Below are positions 46,901-56,209 of a stretch of DNA of 64,000 nucleotides, piece by piece. The DNA is from Proteinivorax hydrogeniformans (GTDB lineage Bacteria > Bacillota > Proteinivoracia > Proteinivoracales > Proteinivoracaceae). The stretch is taken from the NCBI RefSeq assembly GCF_040515995.1, contig NZ_CP159485.1:1-64000 (forward strand), read 5' to 3'. Numbering within the stretch: the first letter of the stretch is position 1; every line of letters starts with the position of its first letter. Both the position numbers and the translations under genes were made by a program. A model generated the notes under the pieces. It did not search any database. It was not told the DNA's origin and saw only the letters and a list, made by a program, of their open reading frames with translations.

Positions 46901-47137
46901 CTACTTAAGTTCAGCTTTACAATTTTCGCATACATTTTTAGATTTAAAGTGTGTAATACCCTCAGCTTCTCCACAAAAGATACACGCAGGATTATACTTT
47001 TTAAGTACAACTTTTTCACCATCAACATAGATTTCTAGAGAATCTTTTTCGCTGATATTTAAAGTTCTTCTAAGTTCTATAGGTAACACGACTCTTCCAA
47101 GCTCGTCCACCTTCCTAACGATACCTGTTGACTTCAT
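46901..47137 (-). CDS. abrB: AbrB-family transition state regulator
   Basis: DNA-binding protein of 78 aa. The N-terminal swapped-hairpin domain MKSTGIVRKVDELGRVVLP is the AbrB/SpoVT signature. The C-terminal part has two CxxC pairs (CIFC and CENC), a small zinc-ribbon typical of clostridial AbrB. AbrB proteins repress stationary-phase and sporulation genes. The ATG at 47137 has GGGAGGGG just upstream on this strand. It is one of only two genes on the minus strand, at its Bacillus position before metG. Confidence 0.93.
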   Translation of the reverse strand: MKSTGIVRKVDELGRVVLPIELRRTLNISEKDSLEIYVDGEKVVLKKYNPACIFCGEAEGITHFKSKNVCENCKAELK

Positions 47138-47173
47138 AGGCTCCCCTCCCTTTCTACAAATTTCGACATTTTC

Positions 47174-47202
47174 ATTGTACCAATTAATTCCATGACAGTC
47201 AA
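47174..47202 (-). promoter_or_regulatory. abrB promoter
   Basis: On the minus strand TTGACT (47202-47197), 17 bp, TACAAT (47179-47174), about 36 bases before the abrB start. It points away from nurA, whose start is only 31 bases from the -35. Confidence 0.8.
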
Positions 47203-47233
47203 TAACCAAAAAGTAAATAAATGGAGGTTTGTG

Positions 47234-48172
47234 ATGGTATTTGATAACGAGTTAATAAGAAAAATTAAGAAAGTTAACGAAGATTTGTCGACTGCTCAAA
47301 AAAACACCCCTTCTAGGTTAGAGCTAAAAGAGAAACTAGCAGAAGCGGGAGGCATATTTTCTAAAATTAAAGAAAATGTAAACCTAGATATTAATCTTAT
47401 GGGAGTAGATGGTTCTTTTAATAGTTATGGGGCCAATTATCCCCATCAAATTTTTGTGTTTCGAGCATTGGCAAAGACGACCAAGGGGTATGAGCACGTG
47501 GTAAGTGATGTGCTTTACCCTATGGATAGTGAGGTTAGGGCACAAATTACCAAGATAAGTAGTGAAAAAAACATTTCCCAAAATGATGCTATGGCCAAGC
47601 TAATTAAGGTGAAGCTGGCATCTATGGAGGTTCAAGCAGCCTTAGGAGGTTTAGAAAAAACTAAACCCGATGTTATATTTATGGATGGCTCTTTAATTAG
47701 ATACAAAATTGAAGATGCCGATGGGTGGGGAGAGTTACAAGCTAAATGCTTATCTAACGATATAAAACTAGGCGGTGTTATAGAAGAAATAGGGACAAAC
47801 ACACTTTCTAGAAAGATAGACTTAGAAGGTTATGACCGGGAAACTCTTTTTAATTTGTTTGAACTTTACGAGCAACTAACATTTCACCAGATTAAGGAAG
47901 GGCTTTCCACGGTGTTTTATCGTCCTAGTAAAGACCCTCACCCAGTGGCTATGGATTGCTTAACTAACCAAAAAGAAGGAATTGACGAGTTAATTGGGTT
48001 AGCCAGTAGTCTTACCCCTAAAAGAGGGAGAGGTATACCTGTCTGGCTTGATATTGTTGATAATGAAGTAAGGGTGACAAACAAAGCTATTAACGCTTTA
48101 ATAGAAAACCATTTAGATGAAAAAGTAAAAAGGGTGTTTTTGTCACCTAAAAGAGATAAAAGAATAATCTAG
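47234..48172 (+). CDS. nurA: NurA-domain nuclease
   Basis: A 312-aa protein of the NurA family, 5'-3' nucleases that resect DNA ends together with the HerA translocase in archaea and some bacteria. The metal-binding Asp motifs are MGVDGSF near residue 55 and FMDGSLIR near 147; the late VWLDIVDNEVRV segment near 272 fits the conserved C-terminal strand. The ATG at 47234 has GGAGG 6 bases upstream. Fourteen bases separate it from herA. The pair sits between abrB and metG, where Bacillus has neither. Confidence 0.85.
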   Translation: MVFDNELIRKIKKVNEDLSTAQKNTPSRLELKEKLAEAGGIFSKIKENVNLDINLMGVDGSFNSYGANYPHQIFVFRALAKTTKGYEHVVSDVLYPMDSEVRAQITKISSEKNISQNDAMAKLIKVKLASMEVQAALGGLEKTKPDVIFMDGSLIRYKIEDADGWGELQAKCLSNDIKLGGVIEEIGTNTLSRKIDLEGYDRETLFNLFELYEQLTFHQIKEGLSTVFYRPSKDPHPVAMDCLTNQKEGIDELIGLASSLTPKRGRGIPVWLDIVDNEVRVTNKAINALIENHLDEKVKRVFLSPKRDKRII

Positions 48173-48186
48173 GGAGGGATAAAGCA

Positions 48187-49962
48187 GTGCAAGTAGTAGG
48201 AGAAACGACCCAACAACAGGTTTGGATTGCAACCGAAGAGAGGAAAATAAGGATAAACGAAATAATAATTATCGAGGATAAAGACTTAGGCAACTTAAGG
48301 GGAGAGGTAGTAGAAACTATGAGCTATAATCCTTTCATCCCACTAAACTTAAATGGCAGCTTAATGGAAAGCAATGTAGTTGAATCCCTTTCTAAGTTAG
48401 GTTATGACATAGGGGGAAGTGAAATAAATATAGCTAAAGTGAGCCTATTTACTGAAGCGCCTTACCCTGTCAGTACGGGCTGCAAAGCTCGGGTTCCTGA
48501 ATTTGAGGAAGTGAAGGATTTAATTTTGTTTGGCAGCAAGGAAGAAGGATTGGTACTTGGAGAAATAAAGAGTACACAAGGGATGTACGAGTCTTTGCCA
48601 GAATCTTTAAAGGACATAGCAAAAGTTTTAGAAGGTAAAGAGCTGTCACAAAACGGAGTGCCTTTTATATTCCCAGTTAAGGAAATGCACCAATACCCGC
48701 ATATGGGGATATTCGGAGGGTCAGGATCAGGCAAATCATATGGTATAAGAGTATTACTAGAAGAGGTAATGAGACAACAAGTTCCTATGTTAATTTTCGA
48801 CCCTCATTATGAGATGGAGTTCAAAGGGGAGGCGATGTTTGAGTCTAGATATTCTGTGGTAACTTTGGGCGAGGATGTGGGTGTTGAGTTTTCCAGCCTT
48901 ACTACAAGGGACCTTATAAATCTTTTAGGAGCGTCGCATACACTTACTGAGTCTATGGTTAATGCTGTCGAAGTTTTACATAAAAGGAATGATTCTTTGT
49001 TAAGCTTCACCAAAAGAATAGAGGACCTTTTGACAGCCCTGGAACTGGGAAAAGGAAGCTTAGAAAAAATTGACTTTAATGCAGATAACGATCCTAAAAA
49101 AACACAGCGGCTTAAAAGCCTACTAGATCAATATGGCAGTGTTCCTTTAGCTTCTGTCAAAGGTATACAGTGGAGGTTAAAGAGGTTAGAGTATGCGGGG
49201 CTATTTGTACAGAATACCGACAAAATAGAACTAGCCATTTTATCTAGGAAATCAGCTGTTATACAAGGTCCAGTTTGGCTTTTAGGAGTTTTTGCTACCT
49301 ATGTAATAGGACATTTTTATCACCAAAGAAGGCAGTACAAAGATGGGAGCAAAGATGAATTTTATCCGCCCTTTATCATCGTGACTGATGAGGCTCATAA
49401 CTTTGCTCCTAAGGGATACGAGTCTCCCTCAAAATCGGTTATAAAGGAGATTGCTCAAGAAGGTAGAAAATATGGGGTGTTTTTATTGCTGGCAACCCAA
49501 AGACCAACCCTGCTAGATGAGACAGTAACAGCACAGTTAAATACCAAGCTCATTTTCCGTACAGTAAGAGGTACGGATATAGCAACTTTGAGAGAAGAAA
49601 CGGATTTAACTGAGAGGGAGTGCAAAAGATTACCCTATTTAAAAAGTGGAGACGTTTTTTTATCTTCAGCTATTTTTGGAAGGACCATAGCTGCCAGAAT
49701 TAGAGTGGCACTTACAGAAAGTCCATTTTCTCAAAACCCTTTTGACGAGCTAGAAAGTGTGTCATTAAACAAAACTGAAGATATATTTAAAAGCATCATT
49801 CCTTTTTTGCCAATAACTAGCGCAGACTTTGCCGATGTTTTGAAAAAGTTAGAGGACATTAACTCTATAGAGGAGTTATCGCAGAAGCTTTCTGATCTTT
49901 CTGCGGAAGGTTATATTTATGAAGAGAAAACTCCTTTTGGTAAGCTATATAAAGAAAAATAA
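48187..49962 (+). CDS. herA: HerA-like DNA translocase (DUF87 ATPase)
   Basis: Hexameric FtsK/HerA-type ATPase of 591 aa. An N-terminal HAS-barrel-like region precedes Walker A FGGSGSGKSYG at about residues 175-185. Walker B is FIIVTDEAHNF near 395-405, and the arginine-rich ATQRPTLLDETVTAQLNTK region follows near 437. HerA motors feed DNA to NurA during end resection. GTG start with GGGAGGG upstream. Relatives also occur in phage-defence pairs, but with NurA as partner the repair role is more likely. Confidence 0.87.
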   Translation: MQVVGETTQQQVWIATEERKIRINEIIIIEDKDLGNLRGEVVETMSYNPFIPLNLNGSLMESNVVESLSKLGYDIGGSEINIAKVSLFTEAPYPVSTGCKARVPEFEEVKDLILFGSKEEGLVLGEIKSTQGMYESLPESLKDIAKVLEGKELSQNGVPFIFPVKEMHQYPHMGIFGGSGSGKSYGIRVLLEEVMRQQVPMLIFDPHYEMEFKGEAMFESRYSVVTLGEDVGVEFSSLTTRDLINLLGASHTLTESMVNAVEVLHKRNDSLLSFTKRIEDLLTALELGKGSLEKIDFNADNDPKKTQRLKSLLDQYGSVPLASVKGIQWRLKRLEYAGLFVQNTDKIELAILSRKSAVIQGPVWLLGVFATYVIGHFYHQRRQYKDGSKDEFYPPFIIVTDEAHNFAPKGYESPSKSVIKEIAQEGRKYGVFLLLATQRPTLLDETVTAQLNTKLIFRTVRGTDIATLREETDLTERECKRLPYLKSGDVFLSSAIFGRTIAARIRVALTESPFSQNPFDELESVSLNKTEDIFKSIIPFLPITSADFADVLKKLEDINSIEELSQKLSDLSAEGYIYEEKTPFGKLYKEK

Positions 49963-49976
49963 ATATAGTAGGGAAA

Positions 49977-50263
49977 TTGACATATAATAACATAGAGGAT
50001 ATAATATTTTTACAATTGAAAAGACATAAGTGCATTGACGTAAAATGAGTAATTGGATCCTAAAATTACAGAGAGTTGCCTATTTGGTGGAAAGGTGACA
50101 TTTTAGACTGGTGAACATGGTTTTACAGAGCACTTACGGTAGTTACGTTATAACTGAAGTCTACTGACTTGACTGAGAATGTCCAAGTGGCATTAAAGTT
50201 AGGGTGGTACCGTGGAGTTTATGCTTCGCCCCTACATACCTAAAGGGCGAAGCTTTTTGTTTT
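49977..50263 (+). promoter_or_regulatory. T-box riboswitch, methionine tRNA sensing, with promoter and terminator
   Basis: Leader of metG. A consensus promoter TTGACA (49977-49982), 17 bp, TATAAT (50000-50005). Stem I carries AGAGAGTTGCC. The likely specifier is ATG (50117-50119) in GTGAACATGG; a one-base shift would give CAT (His), but the gene is metG. T-box AGGGTGGTACCGTGG at 50201-50215. Terminator GCTTCGCCC/GGGCGAAGC (50223-50253) then TTTTTGTTTTTT. Confidence 0.93.
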
Positions 50264-50295
50264 TTAATAGATAATACTAAAGGGAGGTTTTTAGT

Positions 50296-52242
50296 TTGAC
50301 TAAAAAAAGATTCTATATAACAACACCTATTTATTACCCAAGTGATAAGCTACATGTGGGACACTGCTTAACTACAGTTATTGCTGATGTAATTAGCAGG
50401 CACAAAAGATTTACTGGATACGAGGTTAGATATTTGACCGGCACAGATGAGCATGGGCAGAAGATTCAAGAAAGAGCTAAGCAAGATGGACAAACCCCAG
50501 AAGAGTTTGTGGCGAAAATTAGAGAGTGGATTAAGGATCTATGGGAAGTGTTGGACATACAATACGATGACTTTATTGCAACAACAGAGAAAAGGCACAA
50601 AAAAGTAGTACAAATGATATTTGAAAAGTTACATGCAAAAGGTGATATTTATAAAGACTACTATGAGGGGCTTTATTGTACCCCATGTGAATCGTTTTGG
50701 ACACAAAGGCAGCTAGCGGAAGGAAACTGTCCTGACTGTGGGCGTCCAGTAAAGAAAGTTAAAGAAGAAAGCTACTTTTTCAAGCTATCTAAGTATGCAC
50801 CACAGCTAATTGAGCATATCGAAAAAAACCCTGACTTTATCCAACCTCAATCCCGTAAAAATGAGATGTTGAATAACTTCCTAAGGCCGGGGTTAGAGGA
50901 CTTATGTGTTTCGAGAACCACGTTTGACTGGGGAGTAAAAGTGCCCTTTGATGACAAACACGTGGTATATGTTTGGCTAGACGCTTTAGTTAATTATATT
51001 TCCACCATTGGCTTTGGAAAGGATGAAGAAACCTTTAATAAGTGGTGGCCAGCAGACCTTCATTTAATGGCTAAAGACATCGTGAGATTTCATTCAATAT
51101 ACTGGCCGATATTCTTAATTGCTCTAGACTTACCCTTGCCTAAAAAGGTTGTAGCACACGGATATTTGTTGTTTGATAATGATAAAATGTCAAAATCTAA
51201 AGGAAATGTAGTAGATCCTAGAGTTTTAGTGGATAAATACGGAGTAGATGCATTAAGGTACTATTTATTAAAAGAATCATCGATTTCAAGTGATGGCAAT
51301 TTTTCCGAAGAAGCATTGGCTAAAAGAGTAAATTATGATTTAGCAAACGATCTAGGAAATCTGGTAAGTAGAACAATTACTATGATTGAAAAGTATAATG
51401 ATGGAACTATTTTGCCGCCTACAAATCCTGAAAAGATAGATGAAGAGCTTATACAGATGGCGAGTGCGCTGCCAGAGAAAGTAGAGCATAACGTAAACAG
51501 CGTAAATTTAAGTGAAGTCATGTCAGACATTTGGCAGCTAGTTTCCAGAACAAACAAATATATCGATGAGACTACACCATGGATTTTAGCAAAAGATGAA
51601 GAAAACAAGGAACGTTTAAGCACAGTTTTATACAACCTAGCAGAATCCATACGAGTAACAGCTGTGATATTAACGCCCTTTTTACCAAACACGTCGGAGA
51701 AAATTTTTGCTCAGCTTAATGTAGCAAAAAAAGAGCAAAATTGGGACCATAAAGACTGGGGGCTTTTAAAAGAAGGGACAAAAGTTCAAAAGCAGCCTCC
51801 TATGTTCCCGAGAATAGACCTAAAGAAGTTTGAAAAGGATGCTAGTAGTAGTAAAGGTGATAAAAAAGATGTCAAGGCTACAAAAGAGAAAACAAAAAAA
51901 GAGGCCGATAAAACTCAGCAAATTGACATTAACCACTTTTCACAAGTTCAACTAAAAGTTGCAGAAGTTTTAGAAGCAGAAAAAGTGGAGAAGGCAGACA
52001 AACTGCTAAAAGTTAAACTAAGTGTAGGTGATACACAGCGCCAAGTAGTAGCAGGCATAGCCAAAAGCTACGCTCCCCAAGAGTTAATCGGGAAAAAGGT
52101 TATATTTGTAGCTAACCTTAAGCCAGCTAAGTTAAGGGGAATTGTATCTGAGGGTATGATTTTAGCAGCAGAGGATGCACAAGGAAATCTAGTGTTATCT
52201 AGTTTAGACAAAGAGATAGAAAGTGGAACAGAAGTTAGGTAA
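50296..52242 (+). CDS. metG: Methionyl-tRNA synthetase
   Basis: Class I synthetase of 648 aa. The HIGH-like motif is HVGHCL near residue 17 and KMSKS is at 297-301. A zinc knuckle has C128, C131, C145 and C148. After a lysine-rich linker (about 515-540) the C-terminal EMAP/Arc1p-type tRNA-binding domain runs from about 545 to the end. TTG start with GGGAGG 8 bases upstream. Under T-box control, first of metG-tatD-rnmV-rsmA. Confidence 0.96.
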   Translation: MTKKRFYITTPIYYPSDKLHVGHCLTTVIADVISRHKRFTGYEVRYLTGTDEHGQKIQERAKQDGQTPEEFVAKIREWIKDLWEVLDIQYDDFIATTEKRHKKVVQMIFEKLHAKGDIYKDYYEGLYCTPCESFWTQRQLAEGNCPDCGRPVKKVKEESYFFKLSKYAPQLIEHIEKNPDFIQPQSRKNEMLNNFLRPGLEDLCVSRTTFDWGVKVPFDDKHVVYVWLDALVNYISTIGFGKDEETFNKWWPADLHLMAKDIVRFHSIYWPIFLIALDLPLPKKVVAHGYLLFDNDKMSKSKGNVVDPRVLVDKYGVDALRYYLLKESSISSDGNFSEEALAKRVNYDLANDLGNLVSRTITMIEKYNDGTILPPTNPEKIDEELIQMASALPEKVEHNVNSVNLSEVMSDIWQLVSRTNKYIDETTPWILAKDEENKERLSTVLYNLAESIRVTAVILTPFLPNTSEKIFAQLNVAKKEQNWDHKDWGLLKEGTKVQKQPPMFPRIDLKKFEKDASSSKGDKKDVKATKEKTKKEADKTQQIDINHFSQVQLKVAEVLEAEKVEKADKLLKVKLSVGDTQRQVVAGIAKSYAPQELIGKKVIFVANLKPAKLRGIVSEGMILAAEDAQGNLVLSSLDKEIESGTEVR

Positions 52243-52254
52243 AGGAGGTATAAA

Positions 52255-53037
52255 ATGCAATTAATAGATAGCCACTGTCATATAGACAATGAAAAATATA
52301 CAGAAACTCCGGAAGAAATAGCTATAAAAGCAAAAAGCCACGGTGTTAAGGCGATGATAAATGTGGGTTATGATCTTAATTCATCCAAAAACGCTGTCAA
52401 GCTGAGTGTAAAGATACCTCAATTGTACAGCGCCGTAGGGATACATCCTCATGATGCAAAAAAAGCTCCCACTGGTTACCTTAACCAATTAGCGGAGCTG
52501 ACAAAAAATCAGAAGGTGGTAGCTTTAGGGGAAATAGGACTTGATTATCACTACAATTTCTCATCGCCAGAAATTCAAAAAAAAGTTTTTAAAGAGCAGC
52601 TACAGTTAGCCTACGATTTAGACATCCCTTTTATAATTCATCAACGGGAAGCAGTAGGGGATATGTTAGAAATTATAAAAAGATTTCCTAAACCCCCTCA
52701 AAAAGCAGTTTTCCATTGTTTCTCGGGAAGTTCTGAACTGGCTAAGGAGTTAATTACCATGGGTTATTATATATCTGTAGGAGGTCCTGTTACATTTAAA
52801 AATGCAAAAAAACCAAAACAAGTTGCAAAAGATATATCTTTGGAAAACTTACTGGTGGAGACCGACTGCCCTTACCTAACACCCCATCCTTTTAGAGGAA
52901 AAACAAACTACCCTCACTATGTTAAATATGTGGTGGAGGAAATAGCGGCCATTAAAGGAATATCAAAAGAAGAAGTGGCCAGTAAAACCTTAGAAAATAC
53001 AGAGCAATTGTTTGGGATGAAAGTAAACAGCTTATAG
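52255..53037 (+). CDS. tatD: TatD-family metal-dependent DNase
   Basis: TIM-barrel nuclease of 260 aa (YabD). Metal ligands appear in DSHCHID (residues 4-10), ALGEIGLDYH near 91, HQRE near 127, HCFSG near 152 and ETDCPYLTP near 203. TatD enzymes act as 3'-5' exonucleases in repair or DNA turnover. AAAGGAGG upstream. Confidence 0.95.
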   Translation: MQLIDSHCHIDNEKYTETPEEIAIKAKSHGVKAMINVGYDLNSSKNAVKLSVKIPQLYSAVGIHPHDAKKAPTGYLNQLAELTKNQKVVALGEIGLDYHYNFSSPEIQKKVFKEQLQLAYDLDIPFIIHQREAVGDMLEIIKRFPKPPQKAVFHCFSGSSELAKELITMGYYISVGGPVTFKNAKKPKQVAKDISLENLLVETDCPYLTPHPFRGKTNYPHYVKYVVEEIAAIKGISKEEVASKTLENTEQLFGMKVNSL

Positions 53038-53048
53038 GGGGTAAAATA

Positions 53049-53597
53049 TTGAAGGAAGTCATAGTTGTCGAAGGAAAGAACGATTATCATGCTGTTAAGC
53101 GGGCAGAACCAAAAGCGGAGATAATCACTACCAGCGGTTTTGGTATAAGTGCTGAAACCATGGCCAGAATAAAACGGGCATATAAAAAAAGAGGGGTTAT
53201 AATACTTATGGACCCAGACCATGTAGGAGAGATCATACGCAAAAAGTTAGCTGCCCAATTTCCAAAAGCTAAGCACGCCTTTGTTTCGAGAGAAAAAGCT
53301 ATAGAAAATGATGATATAGGGATAGAAAATGCTCAGCCGGGTGAAATAAAAAGGGCTTTAAGTAAAGTGAGGACTACAGGTTCACAGATAGAGCAGGAGT
53401 TTAATATGGACGATCTTTTGTTTGCAAAACTTACTATTTCCTCTAAATCTGCAAAAAGGCGAGCAAAACTTGGGGCTCTTTTAGGGATTGGCTATGGAAA
53501 TAGCAAGACGTTTTTAAAAAGGTTAAATCAGTTTGACGTAACGAGAGAAGAGTTTAATGAAGGGCTAAAAAAGCTGGATGGTGAACAAAATGTCTAA
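53049..53597 (+). CDS. rnmV: Ribonuclease M5
   Basis: Toprim nuclease of 182 aa that matures the 5S rRNA precursor; two 5S genes are in this window. The Toprim motifs are VVEGKND near residue 5 and MDPDHVGE near 55. TTG start with AGGGGG upstream. It overlaps rsmA by 8 bases, as is common. Confidence 0.95.
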   Translation: MKEVIVVEGKNDYHAVKRAEPKAEIITTSGFGISAETMARIKRAYKKRGVIILMDPDHVGEIIRKKLAAQFPKAKHAFVSREKAIENDDIGIENAQPGEIKRALSKVRTTGSQIEQEFNMDDLLFAKLTISSKSAKRRAKLGALLGIGYGNSKTFLKRLNQFDVTREEFNEGLKKLDGEQNV

Positions 53598-54456
53598 TGT
53601 AACAAAGGTACAGCAAATTAAGGAGTTTATGGCACAGCAAGGCTTTAGCATAAAGAAGAAGTTTGGTCAAAATTTTTTAATAGATAAAAATGCACTAGAA
53701 AAAATAGTTACTGCTACAGAGCCCGATAACAATACAACAGTTTTAGAAATAGGTCCAGGCTTAGGAGTGCTTACCAATAAGTTAGCTGACAGTGCCGGCA
53801 AGGTGATATCAATAGAGATTGATAAAACCTTAGAAAGTCATTTAAAGGAGCTTGAAAAAAAACGCGAGAATATTAACGTTGTTTTTTCTGATGCATTGAA
53901 GCTAGACTTAAGTGAACTATTAAAAAAAGATATCAGTGAGGGCCGCAAGTTAAAGGTCACAGCGAACTTGCCTTACTATATAACCACTCCATTACTTTTC
54001 AAAATGCTAGAAAGTAAAGTGGAATTTGAAAGTTTAACATTAATGATGCAGTTAGAGGTCGCCCAGAGGATACTAGCAAGTCCTGGAGGAAAGGAGTATG
54101 GCAACTTAACTGTTGCTGTTCAGTATTATGGAGAGGCTAGTATGGTTACAAAAGTACCACCTAGCTGTTTTTACCCTCAGCCTAAGGTAGACTCCGCAGT
54201 GATAAACATAAAGCCCAGAGACAAAAGCGTTAAAGTGTTAGATGAGACATTTTTCTTTAGGCTAATTAAACAAGCTTTTAGCAAAAGAAGAAAAACTTTA
54301 GTCAATAATTTAGAGCCGTTAGCTGACTTAAGTAAATGCGAGCTAACTCAAATACTAGAGGAGCTAGACATAGATGGAAAGAGAAGGGCTGAAACCCTTA
54401 GCATAGAAGAGTTTGCGAAAGTAAGTGATGAATTAATTAAATACGTCAAGAAATAA
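53590..54456 (+). CDS. rsmA: 16S rRNA dimethyladenosine transferase RsmA (KsgA)
   Basis: Methyltransferase of 288 aa that dimethylates A1518 and A1519 of 16S RNA. KKFGQNFLID near residue 24, the SAM motif LEIGPGLGVLT near 51 and the catalytic NLPYYITTP near 126 are diagnostic. I prefer the ATG at 53590; the ATG at 53578 is also in frame. It overlaps rnmV. Confidence 0.95.
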   Translation: MSNVTKVQQIKEFMAQQGFSIKKKFGQNFLIDKNALEKIVTATEPDNNTTVLEIGPGLGVLTNKLADSAGKVISIEIDKTLESHLKELEKKRENINVVFSDALKLDLSELLKKDISEGRKLKVTANLPYYITTPLLFKMLESKVEFESLTLMMQLEVAQRILASPGGKEYGNLTVAVQYYGEASMVTKVPPSCFYPQPKVDSAVINIKPRDKSVKVLDETFFFRLIKQAFSKRRKTLVNNLEPLADLSKCELTQILEELDIDGKRRAETLSIEEFAKVSDELIKYVKK

Positions 54457-54491
54457 GGGAAGGTGCCTAAATTGGTGCCTTCCCTTATTTA
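54451..54491 (+). terminator. Terminator after rsmA
   Basis: AAATAAGGGAAGGTGCC and GGTGCCTTCCCTTATTT form a near-perfect 17-bp stem; the rsmA stop lies in the left arm. Confidence 0.85.
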
Positions 54492-54497
54492 TAGCAA

Positions 54498-54525
54498 ACA
54501 AATATTTTATCAGCTACATATACTA
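54498..54525 (+). promoter_or_regulatory. Sigma-K-like promoter of yabG
   Basis: ACA (54498-54500), 16 bp, CATATACTA (54517-54525) fits the late mother-cell pattern AC and CATANNNTA. B. subtilis yabG is sigma-K dependent, in agreement. Confidence 0.6.
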
Positions 54526-54549
54526 AATTAGAATAAGGGGGGTGAAATA

Positions 54550-55407
54550 ATGGAATTTAAAGTTGGTGATATTGTGGCTAGAAAATCTTATAAATGCGAT
54601 ATCTACTTCGCTGTTTATGAGATTGATTGGGATAAGAAGATAGCTTATTTAAAAGGTTTAGACTTAAGAATTCAAGCCGATGCCCCTTTAAGAGATCTAA
54701 AAAAAATAAACTCAAAAGAATTAATTAAGCACAAAAGAGAAATGATGATTACTAAGATGAAATGTATTAACAAAATAGAGTCCGCTCGTAAACAAGAGCA
54801 GATTAACTTGGGGATTCAAAGAGGAGACTCTAAATCAAAATATTATGAAATACCGGGAAAGATAGTTCACATTGATGGAGATAAGGAGTATCTCAAAACA
54901 TGTACCCTAACTTACAGACAATTAAACCTAAATGTTGTGCCATTTTTTATAGCAGAAAAAGATCAACCTAGAGAGGTTGGAAGAATAGTTAAAGAACATT
55001 CCCCTGACATACTAGTAATTACAGGACATGATGGTATCAATAAAGAGAGCAAATACTACCGCAACTCTAAACACTTTATTTTAGCTGTAAAAAAAGCTAG
55101 AAAAGTAGAGCCAAATAAAGACGACTTGTTTATTTTTGCTGGAGCATGTCAAAGTGATTATGAAGGAGTAATTGAAGCTGGGGCAAACTTTGCTAGCTCC
55201 CCAAACCGAGTTTTGATACATTGCCTAGACCCTGTTATAGTAGCACAAAAGGTAGCTTATACACCTATATCAAAGATAATTAGTATTGAGGAAGTTATTG
55301 AAAATACTATAACCGGAATGGACGGTATAGGTGGCATTGAAAGTGTAGGAAAGTTTAGACTAGGATTACCAAAGTATAAGGAGGACAGCAAAAATGAGAG
55401 GCATTAA
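54550..55407 (+). CDS. yabG: Sporulation-specific coat protease YabG
   Basis: A 285-aa protease that processes spore-coat proteins in Bacillus and cortex-lytic pre-proteins in C. difficile. FKVGDIVARKSYKCDIYF at the start and the VITGHDG and FAGACQSDYEG segments (about residues 158 and 202) are family features with likely catalytic His and Cys. A sigma-K-like promoter precedes it. The gene overlaps the next one by 14 bases. Confidence 0.93.
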   Translation: MEFKVGDIVARKSYKCDIYFAVYEIDWDKKIAYLKGLDLRIQADAPLRDLKKINSKELIKHKREMMITKMKCINKIESARKQEQINLGIQRGDSKSKYYEIPGKIVHIDGDKEYLKTCTLTYRQLNLNVVPFFIAEKDQPREVGRIVKEHSPDILVITGHDGINKESKYYRNSKHFILAVKKARKVEPNKDDLFIFAGACQSDYEGVIEAGANFASSPNRVLIHCLDPVIVAQKVAYTPISKIISIEEVIENTITGMDGIGGIESVGKFRLGLPKYKEDSKNERH

Positions 55408-56104
55408 AAACGTTAATATCTCTAAAGATAACACGAAATCCACGGTGGATATCAAAATCCAAGGTGGCTTTAAATATGATATAGACAGTGACAGCCAAGA
55501 CATTAAGGTAAATATAGAGCCTAAGGAAGACTTTAAGCCCAGTCCACAACCAGGGCTAAAACCTTTAGAGGGTAAAACAATAGTATTAGATCCTGGGCAT
55601 GGAGGGTCAAATACTGGCGCTGTAGGTAACGGACTTTTAGAAAAGGAGGTAGTCCTTGAGATTTCTCTGATAGCTGAGAAAAAGCTAAAAGACCAAGGAG
55701 CAAATGTACTTTTAACTAGGCGACAGGATAGAAGAGTAAGCTTATCGGAGAGGGTGAGGGTAGCTAATGATAACAATGCTGATATCTTTGTCAGCGTTCA
55801 TGTCAATGGATTTACAGATCCAACTGCTAGAGGAACGGAAACTTACTGGTACACAAGGGGAAGTAGCAGTAGTAGGCGTCTTGCCCAAATAATGCAAAGA
55901 AGAATGCTCTCCGCCCTCAACAGAAGAGATAGGGGGGTAAAACAAGCTAACTTTTACGTTTTAAGGGAAACTGATATGCCTGCGGTATTACTAGAGCCAT
56001 TATTTATAACAAACCCTGAAGAAGCAGAGCTAATTCAAAGAAAAGAAACTAAAGAAAAAATAGCAGAAGTAATTTTAAATGGAATAATTGAATTTTATTC
56101 TTGA
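55394..56104 (+). CDS. N-acetylmuramoyl-L-alanine amidase (Amidase_3)
   Basis: Zinc amidase of 236 aa that cleaves peptide from peptidoglycan glycan strands. The catalytic zinc motifs are LDPGHGG near residue 65, the Glu in LEKEV near 83, and SVHVN near 133; the second Glu is in LLEPLF near 196. The first 45 residues look like the last strands of an AMIN domain. I see no signal peptide, which is odd for a wall enzyme. The start has AAGGAGG inside yabG and overlaps it, so the two are co-expressed, perhaps in the mother cell; a CwlD-like cortex role is possible. Confidence 0.85.
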   Translation: MRGIKNVNISKDNTKSTVDIKIQGGFKYDIDSDSQDIKVNIEPKEDFKPSPQPGLKPLEGKTIVLDPGHGGSNTGAVGNGLLEKEVVLEISLIAEKKLKDQGANVLLTRRQDRRVSLSERVRVANDNNADIFVSVHVNGFTDPTARGTETYWYTRGSSSSRRLAQIMQRRMLSALNRRDRGVKQANFYVLRETDMPAVLLEPLFITNPEEAELIQRKETKEKIAEVILNGIIEFYS

Positions 56105-56170
56105 CAACATGGGCATTACCTTGCTATAATAATACTTTTATTTGACAATAGGTAATAAAAATGTTAGAAT
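56101..56170 (+). promoter_or_regulatory. Two sigma-A promoters of veg
   Basis: Promoter 1: TTGACA (56101-56106), 18 bp, TATAAT (56125-56130). Promoter 2: TTGACA (56142-56147), 17 bp, TAGAAT (56165-56170). The strong veg promoter is a well-known feature in Bacillus. Confidence 0.85.
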
Positions 56171-56209
56171 ATAATAAATTAAATTTATTATGTTAAGAGG
56201 TGATGCCTT

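Noticed and set aside
47192-47233. Longer NurA start from 47192
   Set aside because: It would overlap the abrB -35 region and lacks a ribosome site, while ATG 47234 has GGAGG at good spacing.
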